From: Hydrotalea sp.
Lineage (GTDB): Bacteria > Bacteroidota > Bacteroidia > Chitinophagales > Chitinophagaceae
Direction: 5' to 3'
NCBI GenBank assembly: GCA_022402565.1
Contig: JAKRSC010000024.1
Location: 232,042 to 296,041, forward strand
Length of the DNA: 64,000 nt
The notes under the pieces are model-generated. The model searched no databases and was not told where the DNA came from. It saw only the letters and a program-made list of their open reading frames with translations. A program made the translations under genes and the position numbers. Shown here piece by piece: positions 1-9,402 of this stretch; the stretch's first letter is position 1, and the number at the start of each line of letters is the position of its first letter.

Positions 1-221
1 CCCTATTTTTCAAAGCATTGATTTTAAATAAACCTTAAGGGGGTGAGTAAAAATACTCATTTATGGAAGATTTCCAACAAAGACTGTCATTTTTCAGCCA
101 AAATGGCCTGAATTACGCCAGAAATTTATCAATCTGGTAACATTTCCTAATGGGGATAAGTCAAATTATCATGTATCCAACAATGGATTTAAATTTGCGT
201 TTTACATTCTAAATTTTAGTT
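1..221. other. Intergenic region upstream of thioredoxin gene
   Basis: No open frame of useful length is visible at the window edge. A small perfect inverted repeat lies at 44-59 (six-base arms around AAAA) but it is AT-rich and is not followed by a convincing T-run. The only functional signal I can support is the promoter-like box at 190-197, described separately. Confidence 0.5.
190..197 (+). promoter_or_regulatory. Putative Bacteroidota -7 box for the thioredoxin gene
   Basis: TAAATTTG matches the phylum consensus TAnnTTTG and lies 25 bases before the start codon, leaving room for a short leader. No clear -33 TTTG element is seen at the expected distance, so this is inference from one box. 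Confidence 0.45.
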
Positions 222-539
222 ATGGCATTAGAATTAACTGATTCAAACTTTCAGTCAACTGTTCTCGATAGTGACAAATTAAGTGTTATTGATTTCTGGG
301 CGGAATGGTGTGGTCCCTGCCGCGCTATTGGTCCTGTTATTGAAGAGTTGTCGAAAGAATACGATGGAAAAGTAAATATTGGAAAAGTAAACGTTGACCA
401 AAACCCTAGCTTAAGTATCAACTACGGTATTACTTCCATTCCAGCAATTCTTTTCATCAAGGGCGGACAAGTAGTTGACAAACAAATTGGCGCTGTACCT
501 AAAAGTGTACTTGATAAGAAAATTCAAGGTTTGCTCTAA
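222..539 (+). CDS. trxA: Thioredoxin
   Basis: Small cytoplasmic disulfide reductase of 105 residues, the usual length for a single-domain thioredoxin. The active site WCGPC is at residues 29-33 and the conserved cis-proline follows at about residue 74 in a TSIPA context. There is no signal peptide, so it should act in the cytosol with thioredoxin reductase. The start at 222 gives the standard thioredoxin N-terminus. The gene is followed by an intrinsic terminator, so it is probably a single transcription unit. The family assignment is certain; the identity of its targets cannot be read from sequence. Confidence 0.97.
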   Translation: MALELTDSNFQSTVLDSDKLSVIDFWAEWCGPCRAIGPVIEELSKEYDGKVNIGKVNVDQNPSLSINYGITSIPAILFIKGGQVVDKQIGAVPKSVLDKKIQGLL

Positions 540-557
540 GGTAAAGCTCTTTAATTG

Positions 558-590
558 AAAGCGATGTGGTTCGAATCACATCGCTTTTTT
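558..590 (+). terminator. Rho-independent terminator after thioredoxin
   Basis: Perfect eight-base arms (561-568 and 577-584) close an eight-base loop and run into a T-tract at 585-590. Position 19 bases after the thioredoxin stop fits termination of that transcript. Confidence 0.85.
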
Positions 591-676
591 GCTGCCAGCA
601 CCTTTACATTTGGTAGCAGGTTATTTTTTATAATATATACTTATCTTGCCCCTTCATCACCCATTTAACAATTCGT

Positions 677-1942
677 ATGGATAGATTTCAGGGGCTGTTT
701 GGCATCCTACTCATTTTAGGCATCGCCTTCCTTTTTTCAAACAACAAGAAAAGAATTAATTACCGACTCGTTATTAGTGGCATCTCACTGCAAGTCTTTA
801 TTGCTTTGCTTGTTTTAAAAGTTCCTCCAATTACTGCCTTTTTCCAAAAAATTGGACATGGCATGGAAAAGATTGAAATCTTTGCACGAAAAGGTGCTTC
901 ATTTGTATACGGTGGCCTAGGTGTACAGCAACTAGATGGTACTATTGGCAATTATGTAAACGGTGGATTTGTATTTGCTTTTAATGTAACTGCAACTATT
1001 ATTCTAGTTTGTGTATTGGTTGCAATGCTCTACCATATTGGATTAATGCAAAGAGTAGTTTCACTTGTTGCGAAAGCTATGAATTATGTAATGCGTGTAA
1101 GTGGTGCCGAGGCGCTAAGCAATGTTGCAAGTGCATTTGTTGGTCAAGTAGAGGCGCAAGTAATGATTCGCCCTTATTTAGCTGGTATGACTAAGAGCGA
1201 GTTATTAGCTAGTATGTCGGGCAGCCTTGCCTGTATTGCAGGGGGAATTCTTGTAGTATATGTAAATATGGGTGCACAAGCAGGTTACGATTTAGCTCCT
1301 AAACTAATTGCTGCCAGTTTAATGGCTGCACCTGGTGCATTGGTTATTTCCAAAATAATTTTCCCCGAAACTGAAGAAAGTCAAACTATGGGAAAAGTAA
1401 AACTTGAAGTTAAAAGCCAATACACCAATATTGTTGATGCAATTTCTCATGGCGCTAGCGATGGATTTAAAATATCAATGAATGTTATTGCTATGCTAAT
1501 TGGTTTTATTGCGCTTATTACCATGATTGACTGGAGTTTGATGAAAGTGGCACATTTATTCAACCCAAATTTTGACTTGAGTTTGAATTGGATATTTGGA
1601 AAAATATTTTATCCAGTAGCCTGGTCAATGGGTGTACCTACTCAAGATGTGAATAGTGTTGCTACCCTACTTGGACAAAAACTAACTATCAATGAGTTTG
1701 TTGCTTTCCAAAATTTAGCTAATAAAAGTGTTCCTATTGTGACTGAAAAAGGTCTTTTAATTCTTAGCATTGCTATTTGTGGATTTGCTAATTTTAGCAG
1801 TGTAGGCATGCAAATAGGTGGTATTGGAGAATTAGCTCCAACAAGAAGAGCAGATTTAGCGCGATTAGGACTGAAAGCTTTACTTTGTGGAACCTTAGCT
1901 TCTTATTTATCGGCTACTATAGCAGGAATATTAATGGGATAG
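677..1942 (+). CDS. Concentrative nucleoside transporter (CNT/NupC family)
   Basis: Inner-membrane cation-coupled nucleoside symporter of 421 residues, the usual length for bacterial CNT proteins. The N-terminal helices (about 1-50), the gate region after about residue 95 and the C-terminal transport domain are all recognisable. The CNT signature GxKxxxNEFVA is present around residues 332-343, and an SxGMQIGGIG-like segment follows near residue 375. It lies between the thioredoxin terminator and mqnE, with only 34 bases to mqnE, so the two may be cotranscribed. A possible link is nucleoside salvage feeding the adenine/inosine chemistry of the futalosine route, but that is speculative. Nucleoside preference cannot be told. 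Confidence 0.92.
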   Translation: MDRFQGLFGILLILGIAFLFSNNKKRINYRLVISGISLQVFIALLVLKVPPITAFFQKIGHGMEKIEIFARKGASFVYGGLGVQQLDGTIGNYVNGGFVFAFNVTATIILVCVLVAMLYHIGLMQRVVSLVAKAMNYVMRVSGAEALSNVASAFVGQVEAQVMIRPYLAGMTKSELLASMSGSLACIAGGILVVYVNMGAQAGYDLAPKLIAASLMAAPGALVISKIIFPETEESQTMGKVKLEVKSQYTNIVDAISHGASDGFKISMNVIAMLIGFIALITMIDWSLMKVAHLFNPNFDLSLNWIFGKIFYPVAWSMGVPTQDVNSVATLLGQKLTINEFVAFQNLANKSVPIVTEKGLLILSIAICGFANFSSVGMQIGGIGELAPTRRADLARLGLKALLCGTLASYLSATIAGILMG

Positions 1943-1976
1943 TCAACTTACAGTCACTATCCGTGTTATATTAAAA

Positions 1977-3149
1977 ATGGAATTCATGCAACTCAACACA
2001 ATTATTGCGAACACAAATAATCCAAAACTCCAAGCCATAGGAGAAAAGGTTCTTCATAATGAAAGGATTACCCCAGAGGAAGGTATTCTATTATTCGAAC
2101 AGGGCGAATTGCCTTTCTTGGGTGCTCTTGCCAACTTTATTCGGGAAAAGAAACATGGACACAAAACTTACTTCAATAGAAATTTTCATATTGAACCTAC
2201 TAATGTGTGTGTGTTTAGTTGCGCATTTTGCTCATATTCTAGATTATATGCAAAAAGAGAAGAAGGCTGGGAATTGAGCTTGGAACAGATGATGCACATC
2301 ATTAAAAGCTACGATGGCAAACCTGTTACTGAAGTCCATATTGTTGGTGGCGTTCACCCAAAACTTACTTTATCATTTTTCATGGAATTATTGAAAGCTA
2401 TAAAATCTCATCGTCCAGAACTTCATGTAAAGGGATTTACGGCTGTTGAACACGACTACATGTTCAGAAAGGCTAAGGTTTCTGTGGAAGAAGGTATGAA
2501 GCTGTTGAAAGAAGCCGGATTAGATTCTATACCCGGAGGGGGTGCTGAAATTTTTCATCCTGAAATTAGAACACAAATTTGTGCTGATAAAGTGGATGGT
2601 GATGGCTGGTTGAACATTCATAAAACTGCTCACCAAATGGGCATGCATAGCAATGCAACTATGTTGTACGGACACATCGAAAAATACTTCCACCGCATTG
2701 ATCATATGGAACGATTAAGGTCTTTACAAGATGAAACAGGCGGATTCAATACATTCATTCCGCTTAAATTCAGAAACAAAGACAACGATATGAGTCATGT
2801 TGCTGAATCAAGCATTATTGAAGATTTAAAAATGTATGCAATTGCTCGAATCTATCTCGATAACTTCCCTCACTTAAAAGCATACTGGCCAATGTTGGGC
2901 AGAAAAAATGCTCAGCTTACATTGAGTTATGGGGTGAATGATATTGATGGAACAATTGATGATTCTACAAAAATTTATTCTATGGCAGGAAGCGAAGAAC
3001 AAAATCCTGCAATGTCTACAGCTGAATTAGTCACTTTAATCAAACAGGTAAAACGCCAGCCTATTGAGCGCGATACTTTGTATAAAGAAATAAAAGATTA
3101 CAGCAACGTAACTTTACAAGAGTTGCAAATTGATGCGAACTTAAATTAA
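1977..3149 (+). CDS. mqnE: Aminofutalosine synthase (radical SAM)
   Basis: Radical SAM enzyme of the futalosine pathway to menaquinone; it joins SAM to the enolpyruvyl-benzoate precursor to make aminofutalosine. The 390-residue protein has the cluster motif CxxxCxxC at C78, C82 and C85, followed by a VGGVHP segment (about 122-127), an FTAVE segment and the PGGGAEIF and NATMLYGH motifs that separate MqnE from the related cyclase MqnC. A start at the ATG three codons in (1986) is equally possible. Other futalosine genes are not in the window. It overlaps the convergent serine dehydratase by four bases. The pathway is known in many Chitinophagaceae in place of the classical Men route. Confidence 0.93.
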   Translation: MEFMQLNTIIANTNNPKLQAIGEKVLHNERITPEEGILLFEQGELPFLGALANFIREKKHGHKTYFNRNFHIEPTNVCVFSCAFCSYSRLYAKREEGWELSLEQMMHIIKSYDGKPVTEVHIVGGVHPKLTLSFFMELLKAIKSHRPELHVKGFTAVEHDYMFRKAKVSVEEGMKLLKEAGLDSIPGGGAEIFHPEIRTQICADKVDGDGWLNIHKTAHQMGMHSNATMLYGHIEKYFHRIDHMERLRSLQDETGGFNTFIPLKFRNKDNDMSHVAESSIIEDLKMYAIARIYLDNFPHLKAYWPMLGRKNAQLTLSYGVNDIDGTIDDSTKIYSMAGSEEQNPAMSTAELVTLIKQVKRQPIERDTLYKEIKDYSNVTLQELQIDANLN

Positions 3150-4573
3150 CACTCGCTAAGTCCAACAGGTACTAAAACTGCCAAACCTCCATCTGCAGTT
3201 TCTTTGTATTTGCTGTTCATATCTTGAGCTGTATTCCACATAGTAGCTATCACCTTATCTAAACTAACCAGAGCAAAGTCTGGGGTTCCTTGCATGGCTA
3301 ATTGAGATGCAGTAATTGCTTTTATAGCACCCATTGTATTTCTTTCTATACAGGGTATTTGCACTAAACCACCTATAGGGTCACATGTTAATCCGAGATG
3401 ATGCTCCATAGCAATCTCAGCAGCCATCATAGCCTGCTTTTGTGTACCTCCTAATGATTCTGATAATGCAGCTGCAGCCATAGCACTACTTACTCCTATT
3501 TCAGCTTGACAGCCACCCATAGCTGCAGATATAGTTGCACCCTTCTTAAAAATGCTTCCGATTTCTGCTGCTACAAGTAAAAATTTGAATAATTGATCGT
3601 CCGATTTTCCTCCACAAAAAATATGAAAATACATCAATACGGCAGGTATTACTCCTGCAGCACCATTAGTTGGAGCTGTAACAACTCTTCCAAATGATGC
3701 ATTCTCTTCATTAACAGCCAAAGCAAAACAACTCACCCAATCTAGAATATATTTAAAGTCGGACCCACCCAATCTTATAGCTTCTTTCCATTCCTCAACA
3801 TGTTGATATGATACCCCCTTTAATAATCGCTTGTTTAAATCAAATGCCCTTCGTCTAACTTGCAAACCTCCCGGCAATACACCTTCAGTATGACAACCAC
3901 GATAAATACACTGTTCCATCGTGTGCCAAATATGCATTATCCCTTTCTTCGTTTCAGATTCATTTCTCCAACATAACTCATTCTCTAAAACAATTTCATG
4001 AATAGCCAACCCGGTTTTTCTACACCAGTGCAGCAAATCTTCGGCATGATTAATTGGGAATGTTAAACTTACTTGCTGTTGAGAGGATTTTACTTCACCT
4101 TCTTTCTCAACAAATCCACCCCCTACCGAATAATAAGTTTCAGACCAACTCGATCCATCTTCCATGGTTACCAAAAAGCTTAGTCCATTTGGGTGGTAAG
4201 GAAGGGTTTCGGAATACAAAAATTGTAATTCTTTCCCCTCTGAAAAAGAAATAGGTTTAATGTTTTGCAAGTATAATACGCCTGAATGTTTAATTTGGTC
4301 AATTTTCGAAGACATTTCCTCTATAGGAGTGGTTACAGGATCTTCCCCCATCAATCCCATCATTATTGCCACATCCGTTCCGTGCCCCTTCCCTGTTTTA
4401 GCCAATGATCCATATAACAATACTTGTATTTCTTGAACAGATTCAATTCCGCCTTGTTCATGAATAGATTGTAAGCAACGAAGAGCAGCTCTCCATGGCC
4501 CTAGAGTATGAGAACTTGAAGGACCAACCCCAATTTTAAACATATCAAAAACGGAAATAGACTCGTGCGGCAT
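3146..4573 (-). CDS. sdaA: L-serine ammonia-lyase, iron-sulfur dependent
   Basis: Converts L-serine to pyruvate and ammonia using a 4Fe-4S cluster. The 475-residue single-chain form joins the N-terminal beta domain (SSSHT motif at residues 19-23, GTD near 65) to the C-terminal alpha domain with GAAGVIPA, a conserved CDPIGG and a later PCIERN segment carrying cluster cysteines. Start at 4573 is an ATG directly before the conserved [15 protein letters not shown] region. The gene is convergent with mqnE and divergent from a serine hydrolase gene. No regulator is adjacent. Confidence 0.95.
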   Translation of the reverse strand: MPHESISVFDMFKIGVGPSSSHTLGPWRAALRCLQSIHEQGGIESVQEIQVLLYGSLAKTGKGHGTDVAIMMGLMGEDPVTTPIEEMSSKIDQIKHSGVLYLQNIKPISFSEGKELQFLYSETLPYHPNGLSFLVTMEDGSSWSETYYSVGGGFVEKEGEVKSSQQQVSLTFPINHAEDLLHWCRKTGLAIHEIVLENELCWRNESETKKGIMHIWHTMEQCIYRGCHTEGVLPGGLQVRRRAFDLNKRLLKGVSYQHVEEWKEAIRLGGSDFKYILDWVSCFALAVNEENASFGRVVTAPTNGAAGVIPAVLMYFHIFCGGKSDDQLFKFLLVAAEIGSIFKKGATISAAMGGCQAEIGVSSAMAAAALSESLGGTQKQAMMAAEIAMEHHLGLTCDPIGGLVQIPCIERNTMGAIKAITASQLAMQGTPDFALVSLDKVIATMWNTAQDMNSKYKETADGGLAVLVPVGLSEC

Positions 4574-4577
4574 AAGC

Positions 4578-4585
4578 TACGTTTG
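4578..4585 (+). promoter_or_regulatory. Putative -7 box for the serine hydrolase gene
   Basis: TACGTTTG fits TAnnTTTG and sits in the 80-base divergent gap, just behind the sdaA start codon, about 70 bases before the preferred start of the next gene. No clear -33 box was found. Confidence 0.35.
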
Positions 4586-4653
4586 TAGCAAAAATAAGTG
4601 AATGGATGCTTGGTTGCGATTTCTCCTTACAACCTATGATTGTATATTTGGAT

Positions 4654-5895
4654 ATGAAATACCTGATTTTACTTATTGCATCAAATTATATGATTTTTGC
4701 CCAAGCTCAAACCCCTTCACTTGAAGACATATTTAAAAAAGGTTCAGAGTCATTTCAAAAGGTTTTACAAAATCGAGACATCCATCGCATTCAAATACGC
4801 TTCACTAGAATAGAAAGAAACAGCAAAAATCAACCTGCCTTCAAACACTTCTCCTTTCACAATAATCCTTCCGAATATTTTTATCCAGCTAGTACAGTAA
4901 AGTTTCCAATTGCACTCCTAGCTATAGAAAAAATTAATGAGCTAAATATACCAGGACTAACCATACATACCACTATGGTTACTGATAGCGCCGCCTTGGG
5001 ACAGGATGATGTGTACCAACATCCACAAGCTGGTGACGGAAGACCCAGCATTGCACACTATATCAAGCAAATTTTTTTGGTGAGTGATAATGATGCGTTC
5101 AATCGTCTTTATGAATTTCTTGGGCAGGAATATATTTATCGTAAACTCAAAGAAAAAGGATTTAAATCGTCTATCATTCGTCATAGACTAAGTATTTCTC
5201 TAACTGATGAGGCAAACAGAGCAACCAATGGCATTCGTTTTTTTGATGAAAATGGCCAACTAATTTATCAGCAATCTCCTCAATTTAGTAAAGTTCAATT
5301 TCTTGAACCACCTATTGAAATGGGTAAGGGTTATATGAAAGGAGGTCAACTGATTCAAGAACCATTTTCATTTACACAAAAAAATAGATTGAGCATTGAA
5401 GATTTGCATAATATGATGATTCGAGTGATTTTCCCCAATGCTTTTCCCGAGAAAGTTCGTTTCAGATTATCTGATTCAGATTTGAAATTTTTATACCATT
5501 GGATGAGTGCATACCCATCAGAAAGTCAGTTCCCCGAATATCCAGCCCCCGATTATTGGAATACTTATGTAAAATTTCTTTTATATGGCTCCGAACAAAA
5601 AGCAAATACCATTCCATCATTACGAATCTTCAATAAGGTTGGAAATGCATATGGATTTCTAACAGATGTAGCTTACTTTGCTGATTATCAATCTGGAACT
5701 GAGTTTTTTTTGAGTGCAACGATCTACACAAACAGTAATGAAATTTTTAATGATAATAAATATGAATACAATCAAATTGGCTTCCCGTTTTTAAAAGAAC
5801 TAGGGTTGTTAATATTTGAAGCTGAAAAGATGAGAAATAAAAAGAAACGACCAAACTTGTCTAATTTTGAAATAAATTATCAAGCAAACCGTTAA
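4654..5895 (+). CDS. Exported serine hydrolase, class A beta-lactamase-like
   Basis: The frame is open from 4606, but the ATG at 4654 begins a clear signal peptide (hydrophobic stretch ending in FAQA), so I choose it, giving 413 residues. After the signal peptide comes a beta-lactamase/transpeptidase-like fold: the nucleophile motif SxxK (ASTVK, about residue 85) and an SDN triad (VSDND, about residue 147). The third motif, normally KTG or KSG, appears as NKVG near the C-terminal end, so antibiotic hydrolysis should not be assumed. It is longer than a class A beta-lactamase (about 290). A periplasmic or lipid-facing peptidase or esterase role is as likely. Gap to the next gene is seven bases, suggesting cotranscription. 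Confidence 0.75.
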   Translation: MKYLILLIASNYMIFAQAQTPSLEDIFKKGSESFQKVLQNRDIHRIQIRFTRIERNSKNQPAFKHFSFHNNPSEYFYPASTVKFPIALLAIEKINELNIPGLTIHTTMVTDSAALGQDDVYQHPQAGDGRPSIAHYIKQIFLVSDNDAFNRLYEFLGQEYIYRKLKEKGFKSSIIRHRLSISLTDEANRATNGIRFFDENGQLIYQQSPQFSKVQFLEPPIEMGKGYMKGGQLIQEPFSFTQKNRLSIEDLHNMMIRVIFPNAFPEKVRFRLSDSDLKFLYHWMSAYPSESQFPEYPAPDYWNTYVKFLLYGSEQKANTIPSLRIFNKVGNAYGFLTDVAYFADYQSGTEFFLSATIYTNSNEIFNDNKYEYNQIGFPFLKELGLLIFEAEKMRNKKKRPNLSNFEINYQANR

Positions 5896-5902
5896 TTCAG
5901 AT

Positions 5903-6601
5903 ATGCGCAGAGGGCTCAAAACTTTTATAGGTCTTTCTATTATCATTGCACTTTCAGGCTGTTATGCCAAAATGGAGGATAGCAGACAAGCAAATGTGCT
6001 CTTTCATACCGCTTATTTTAACGATTGGTTGCAGTTTACTCTGAATAATAACGTTGTTACTAACTTTCTGCCCACAGGAAATAGCACCCCTTATACAGCT
6101 ACTCTTCATGGTGATACAAGAATTTTGGTAAAAGATCGCTTTTCAAATGATCGTGTAGATACTTTGGTAAGAACAGAACCTTTTCAGAGTTATACTTACA
6201 TAGGATATAACCCTGCCTCTCGTCCCCGTGGAGCCTTTGTTCGCGATAACCTTACCCCTCCTCCACCAGGAAAAGCACATGTACGCATTTTTTATTGTGC
6301 AGAAATTGGTAGACTGTATCCTATTAATGTTACCATAAGAAGCTCCCTTGATAATATTCAGTCGAATAACAGGGTTTTTAATGATCAGCTGCCAAATCAA
6401 AACTTTCAAAGTTTTGTACCAATTGCAGCTCCTGGTGTATATAATTTAGAAGTACGCTCAGGAACAACCTTACTGCTAAATGAGCCTACCCTAAATTTCA
6501 GAGAGGGCAAAATTTATACAGTAATTATTTTAGGACCAGAAGACACAACTATTCCACTTTCTTCGGTTAATTTGTCTTACAGCACCATTACCCACAATTA
6601 A
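5903..6601 (+). CDS. Lipoprotein, DUF4397-like
   Basis: A 232-residue protein with a lipoprotein signal: hydrophobic segment followed by the lipobox LSGC with the acylated cysteine near residue 20. The rest shows a beta-rich pattern with VRIFYCAEIG and GVYNLEVRSG segments reminiscent of DUF4397 domains (one or two repeats), a family of unknown function common in Bacteroidota lipoproteins. It follows the serine hydrolase by seven bases and both are exported, so a shared envelope process is plausible. The DUF4397 assignment is by eye and should be treated as tentative. Confidence 0.65.
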   Translation: MRRGLKTFIGLSIIIALSGCYAKMEDSRQANVLFHTAYFNDWLQFTLNNNVVTNFLPTGNSTPYTATLHGDTRILVKDRFSNDRVDTLVRTEPFQSYTYIGYNPASRPRGAFVRDNLTPPPPGKAHVRIFYCAEIGRLYPINVTIRSSLDNIQSNNRVFNDQLPNQNFQSFVPIAAPGVYNLEVRSGTTLLLNEPTLNFREGKIYTVIILGPEDTTIPLSSVNLSYSTITHN

Positions 6602-6676
6602 TCTTTGTTGGTTGGTATTACTGGTTCAAGCTCGAACCTGATTTCCTTACATTTGTCCTATACAAAACAATTGCGT

Positions 6677-7867
6677 ATGCCATTTTCTTCTCTTTTAGAC
6701 CGTTTCAATGAGCCAGAAACCCTTAAAATGGCCAAGTTAGGCAGAGAATTAAGAGCTCAAGGTGCAGATATAATAGATTTAAGCTTGGGAGAGCCCGATT
6801 TTGATACACCTCAACATATCAAAGAAGCTGCTATACAAGCAATTAATGACAACTGGAGTCATTATACACCTGTTCCTGGATTAGCAGATGTGCGCGCGGC
6901 AGTTTGCGAAAAACTAAGTAGAGATAACCAACTCACATATACACCCGATCAAATAGTAACATCTACAGGTGCTAAACAAAGTTTGGCAAATGCTATTCTT
7001 GCTTTGGTAGATGAAGGAGATGAAGTTATTATTCCAACACCATTTTGGGTAACCTATAGTGAATTAGTTAAAATAGCAAGGGGAAAAGTAGTAACCATTC
7101 GTACGAGCGTTGAATCATCTTTTAAAATTTCTCCAGAAGAATTAAAACAGCATATCACATCCGCAACAAAGGTATTCATGTTTTCTTCGCCTTGTAACCC
7201 AAGCGGAGCTGTATATAGTCGCGACGAATTGGCTGCCTTAGTTAAGGTTTTTGAGCAACATCCCAATATCTTTATTATAGCAGATGAAATTTATGAATAC
7301 ATAAATTATGTTGGTGAGCATGCAAGTATTGCTTCATTTGACTCAATAAAAGATCGAGTAATTCTCATAAACGGATTAAGTAAAGGTTTTGCCATGACGG
7401 GTTGGCGTTTTGGCTATATGGCAGCTCACCCTTCAATTGCAAAAGCTTGTGAAAAAATACAAGGACAGTTTACGAGTGCAACATCATCTATTACTCAAAA
7501 GGCTGCCATAGCAGCATTAACTGGTACACTAGAACCTAGTAAACAGATGACAGCAGCTTTTGAAGATCGAAAAAAGAAAACACTCGAATTAATTAGCCAG
7601 ATACCTGGACTAAAATGTTTTGTTCCAGAAGGTGCTTTTTATGTATTCCCAGATGTTACTGCTTACTATGGTAAAACAAGTTCACAAGGTATTATTGAAG
7701 ATGCAGCCTCTCTGAGTATGTATTTATTGCATAAAGCCCATGTCACCAGTGTAATGGGAGATGCATTTGGTGAACCAAACTGTATACGTTTTTCTTTCGC
7801 AAACAGCCTAACTAATATTGAAAGAGCTTGGAAAAGAATTGGTGACGCGCTGGCAGAACTAAAATAA
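6677..7867 (+). CDS. PLP-dependent aminotransferase, aspartate aminotransferase type
   Basis: Class I/II fold-type I aminotransferase. The frame is open from a TTG at 6605, but the ATG at 6677 gives the family-typical 396 residues and places the conserved SLGEPDF motif near residue 35, so I prefer it. Visible landmarks are the CNPSGA motif (about 170), the IIADEIYEY segment (about 197) and the PLP lysine in NGLSKGFAMTGWR (about K236), with the C-terminal IRFSFA arginine that binds the substrate carboxylate. Most likely transfers amino groups between aspartate and 2-oxoglutarate, but prephenate or other substrates cannot be excluded. Confidence 0.9.
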   Translation: MPFSSLLDRFNEPETLKMAKLGRELRAQGADIIDLSLGEPDFDTPQHIKEAAIQAINDNWSHYTPVPGLADVRAAVCEKLSRDNQLTYTPDQIVTSTGAKQSLANAILALVDEGDEVIIPTPFWVTYSELVKIARGKVVTIRTSVESSFKISPEELKQHITSATKVFMFSSPCNPSGAVYSRDELAALVKVFEQHPNIFIIADEIYEYINYVGEHASIASFDSIKDRVILINGLSKGFAMTGWRFGYMAAHPSIAKACEKIQGQFTSATSSITQKAAIAALTGTLEPSKQMTAAFEDRKKKTLELISQIPGLKCFVPEGAFYVFPDVTAYYGKTSSQGIIEDAASLSMYLLHKAHVTSVMGDAFGEPNCIRFSFANSLTNIERAWKRIGDALAELK

Positions 7868-7887
7868 GTATTGAAATAATAGTTTAA

Positions 7888-8844
7888 ATGTCGAACTGGC
7901 TGAACCCCAAAGTGGAGATGTTTGAAAACAGATTACACAAAGTTTTTAAACATAGAAAAAAGATTGCTTTCAAACAAGCTATTAGCTGTTATCGCGTGTA
8001 CGATCATGACCTGCCTGAATTCCCCTTTTCAATTGATATATATGAAGATGTACTGTATATAGCAGAGTATGCAAGACGTCATGAATTAAGCGATGAGGAG
8101 TATGAAAGATGGAAAAGTGAATCTTTTGCTTGCATTGAAAAAGTAATTGGAATACCACAAACTGATTTTTTTGTTAAGGAAAGAAAGCGCAATTCTCACA
8201 GAAGTGGTAGTCAATATGAAAAGCTTGATGATGAACAGTCTTTCAAAACAGTTGAGGAAGGCGGACTAAAATTTCTGGTAAACCTAACTGACTATCTAGA
8301 CACAGGTTTATTTTTAGACCATCGTATCACCCGACAAATGGTGCGCGAAAAATCTGAACAGAAAGATGTACTCAACCTGTTTGCCTATACAGGTTCATTT
8401 TCTGTTTATGCTGCATCAGGAAAAGCAAAATCTGTAACAACCGTTGACCTATCAAAAACATACTTAAACTGGGCTAAAGACAACCTACAAATCAATCTCT
8501 TTAAGGGGAACCAATATCAGTTTATTCATGCCGATGTTAAAGAATATCTCAAAGATATCAAGGCAAATAGCTACGACTTAATAATCATGGATCCTCCTAC
8601 ATTCAGCAACAGCAAGAGAATGAAGGATTTCTTAGACATTCAAAAAGACCACCCATTTCTTATTAATCAGTGTTTACATGCCTTACGAAAAGGGGGACTA
8701 CTTTATTTCAGTACGAACTTCACAAAATTTCAATTGCAGGATCAACTCCTGCAATGTTCTTCAATAAAAAATATCACAGCAGCAACCACCCCATTCGATT
8801 TTCAGGGAAAATTGCAGCGATGGTGTTTTCTTATTGAAAAATAA
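7888..8844 (+). CDS. RlmK-like 23S rRNA methyltransferase
   Basis: SAM-dependent RNA methyltransferase of 318 residues. It matches the C-terminal (RlmK) half of the fused E. coli RlmKL protein, which makes m7G2069, rather than RlmI: the run YLDTGLFLDHR (about residue 135), the SAM site NLFAYTGSFSVYAA (about 165) and the catalytic DPPTFSNSKRM (about 234) are all conserved. The N-terminal THUMP/RlmL half is absent, so this is a stand-alone enzyme. It follows the aminotransferase by 20 bases. Confidence 0.85.
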   Translation: MSNWLNPKVEMFENRLHKVFKHRKKIAFKQAISCYRVYDHDLPEFPFSIDIYEDVLYIAEYARRHELSDEEYERWKSESFACIEKVIGIPQTDFFVKERKRNSHRSGSQYEKLDDEQSFKTVEEGGLKFLVNLTDYLDTGLFLDHRITRQMVREKSEQKDVLNLFAYTGSFSVYAASGKAKSVTTVDLSKTYLNWAKDNLQINLFKGNQYQFIHADVKEYLKDIKANSYDLIIMDPPTFSNSKRMKDFLDIQKDHPFLINQCLHALRKGGLLYFSTNFTKFQLQDQLLQCSSIKNITAATTPFDFQGKLQRWCFLIEK

Positions 8845-8849
8845 AAAAT

Positions 8850-8924
8850 CGCCGCGTAAATAATTACACGGCGAAACTATACTGCTTGCCCCTAAGCAGG
8901 ATTCAAATGTAATAGGGGTTTTTA
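8850..8924 (+). promoter_or_regulatory. Structured intergenic RNA: hairpin plus candidate pseudoknot
   Basis: Three elements follow the methyltransferase stop. First, a hairpin at 8850-8873 (arms CGCCG/CGGCG plus an inner GTAA/TTAC), whose T-run lies on the minus-strand side, so it is a poor plus-strand terminator. Second, a six-base hairpin at 8882-8899 with the loop GCCCCT (8888-8893). Third, AGGGGT at 8914-8919, which can pair with that loop and leads into TTTTT (8919-8923). The last two could act as a terminator with a long loop or fold as a pseudoknot. See findings for the second pairing partner at the next start codon. Confidence 0.4.
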
Positions 8925-8985
8925 AGTTTCCTTTACGGGAGTTTTCCCAGTATCCTCTTATTACAAATTTTATCAATTTAGGGGC

Positions 8986-9402
8986 ATGAAAAAGACCCTT
9001 TTACAACAAACTATAGCAGGTATCCTTTTATTTGCTAGTGGATGGACTTTTCAGCAAGTTACAAGTGATGCGAATCAAAGTACTCCAATTACCTACTCGG
9101 ATGCTCTTATGTATAGAAATCACTTCAAATCTTCCATAGATTCAAACCAACTCTTTCCTGAATACTTTCTATTAGATAGTTCTTTACTGTCTTATGTACG
9201 CTTAAACCCGACAATTGAACAAGTAAGGATATACCTGATTAGATATAATAATTCTCAAAAACCTCGTACATTTCCCGTTGGTACAATTAATGTAGTATTT
9301 GCTCCTGAAGTAAATGGCAAAGCCGATGTAAATCGATTGTTTAATTACACAGGTATATGCCCCCCTGATTGCGGATCGAATATGGATAACTTCTTAAAGT
9401 AA
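8986..9402 (+). CDS. Small exported protein of unknown function
   Basis: A 138-residue protein with an N-terminal hydrophobic signal segment (about residues 8-22) and no recognised domain. The C-terminal end has a CPPDC-type cysteine pair followed by GSNMDNFLK, which hints at a disulfide or metal site in the periplasm. Its stop codon overlaps the start of the next gene (TAATG), so it is translationally coupled to the 7-TM protein and sits at the head of the sensor-kinase block. I do not recognise the family. The short leader before it contains the structured elements at 8850-8924. Confidence 0.6.
   Translation: MKKTLLQQTIAGILLFASGWTFQQVTSDANQSTPITYSDALMYRNHFKSSIDSNQLFPEYFLLDSSLLSYVRLNPTIEQVRIYLIRYNNSQKPRTFPVGTINVVFAPEVNGKADVNRLFNYTGICPPDCGSNMDNFLK

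Noticed and set aside
44-59. Hairpin near the left window edge as a terminator
   Set aside because: Arms are AT-rich and no solid T-run follows; could be chance.
591-629. Second terminator behind thioredoxin
   Set aside because: Seven-base arms with a wobble and a 13-base loop, with the T-run separated from the stem by several bases; the hairpin at 558-590 is far better.
8882-8924. preQ1-type riboswitch
   Set aside because: The pseudoknot lacks the A-rich tail of the preQ1 class and the downstream gene has no link to queuosine.
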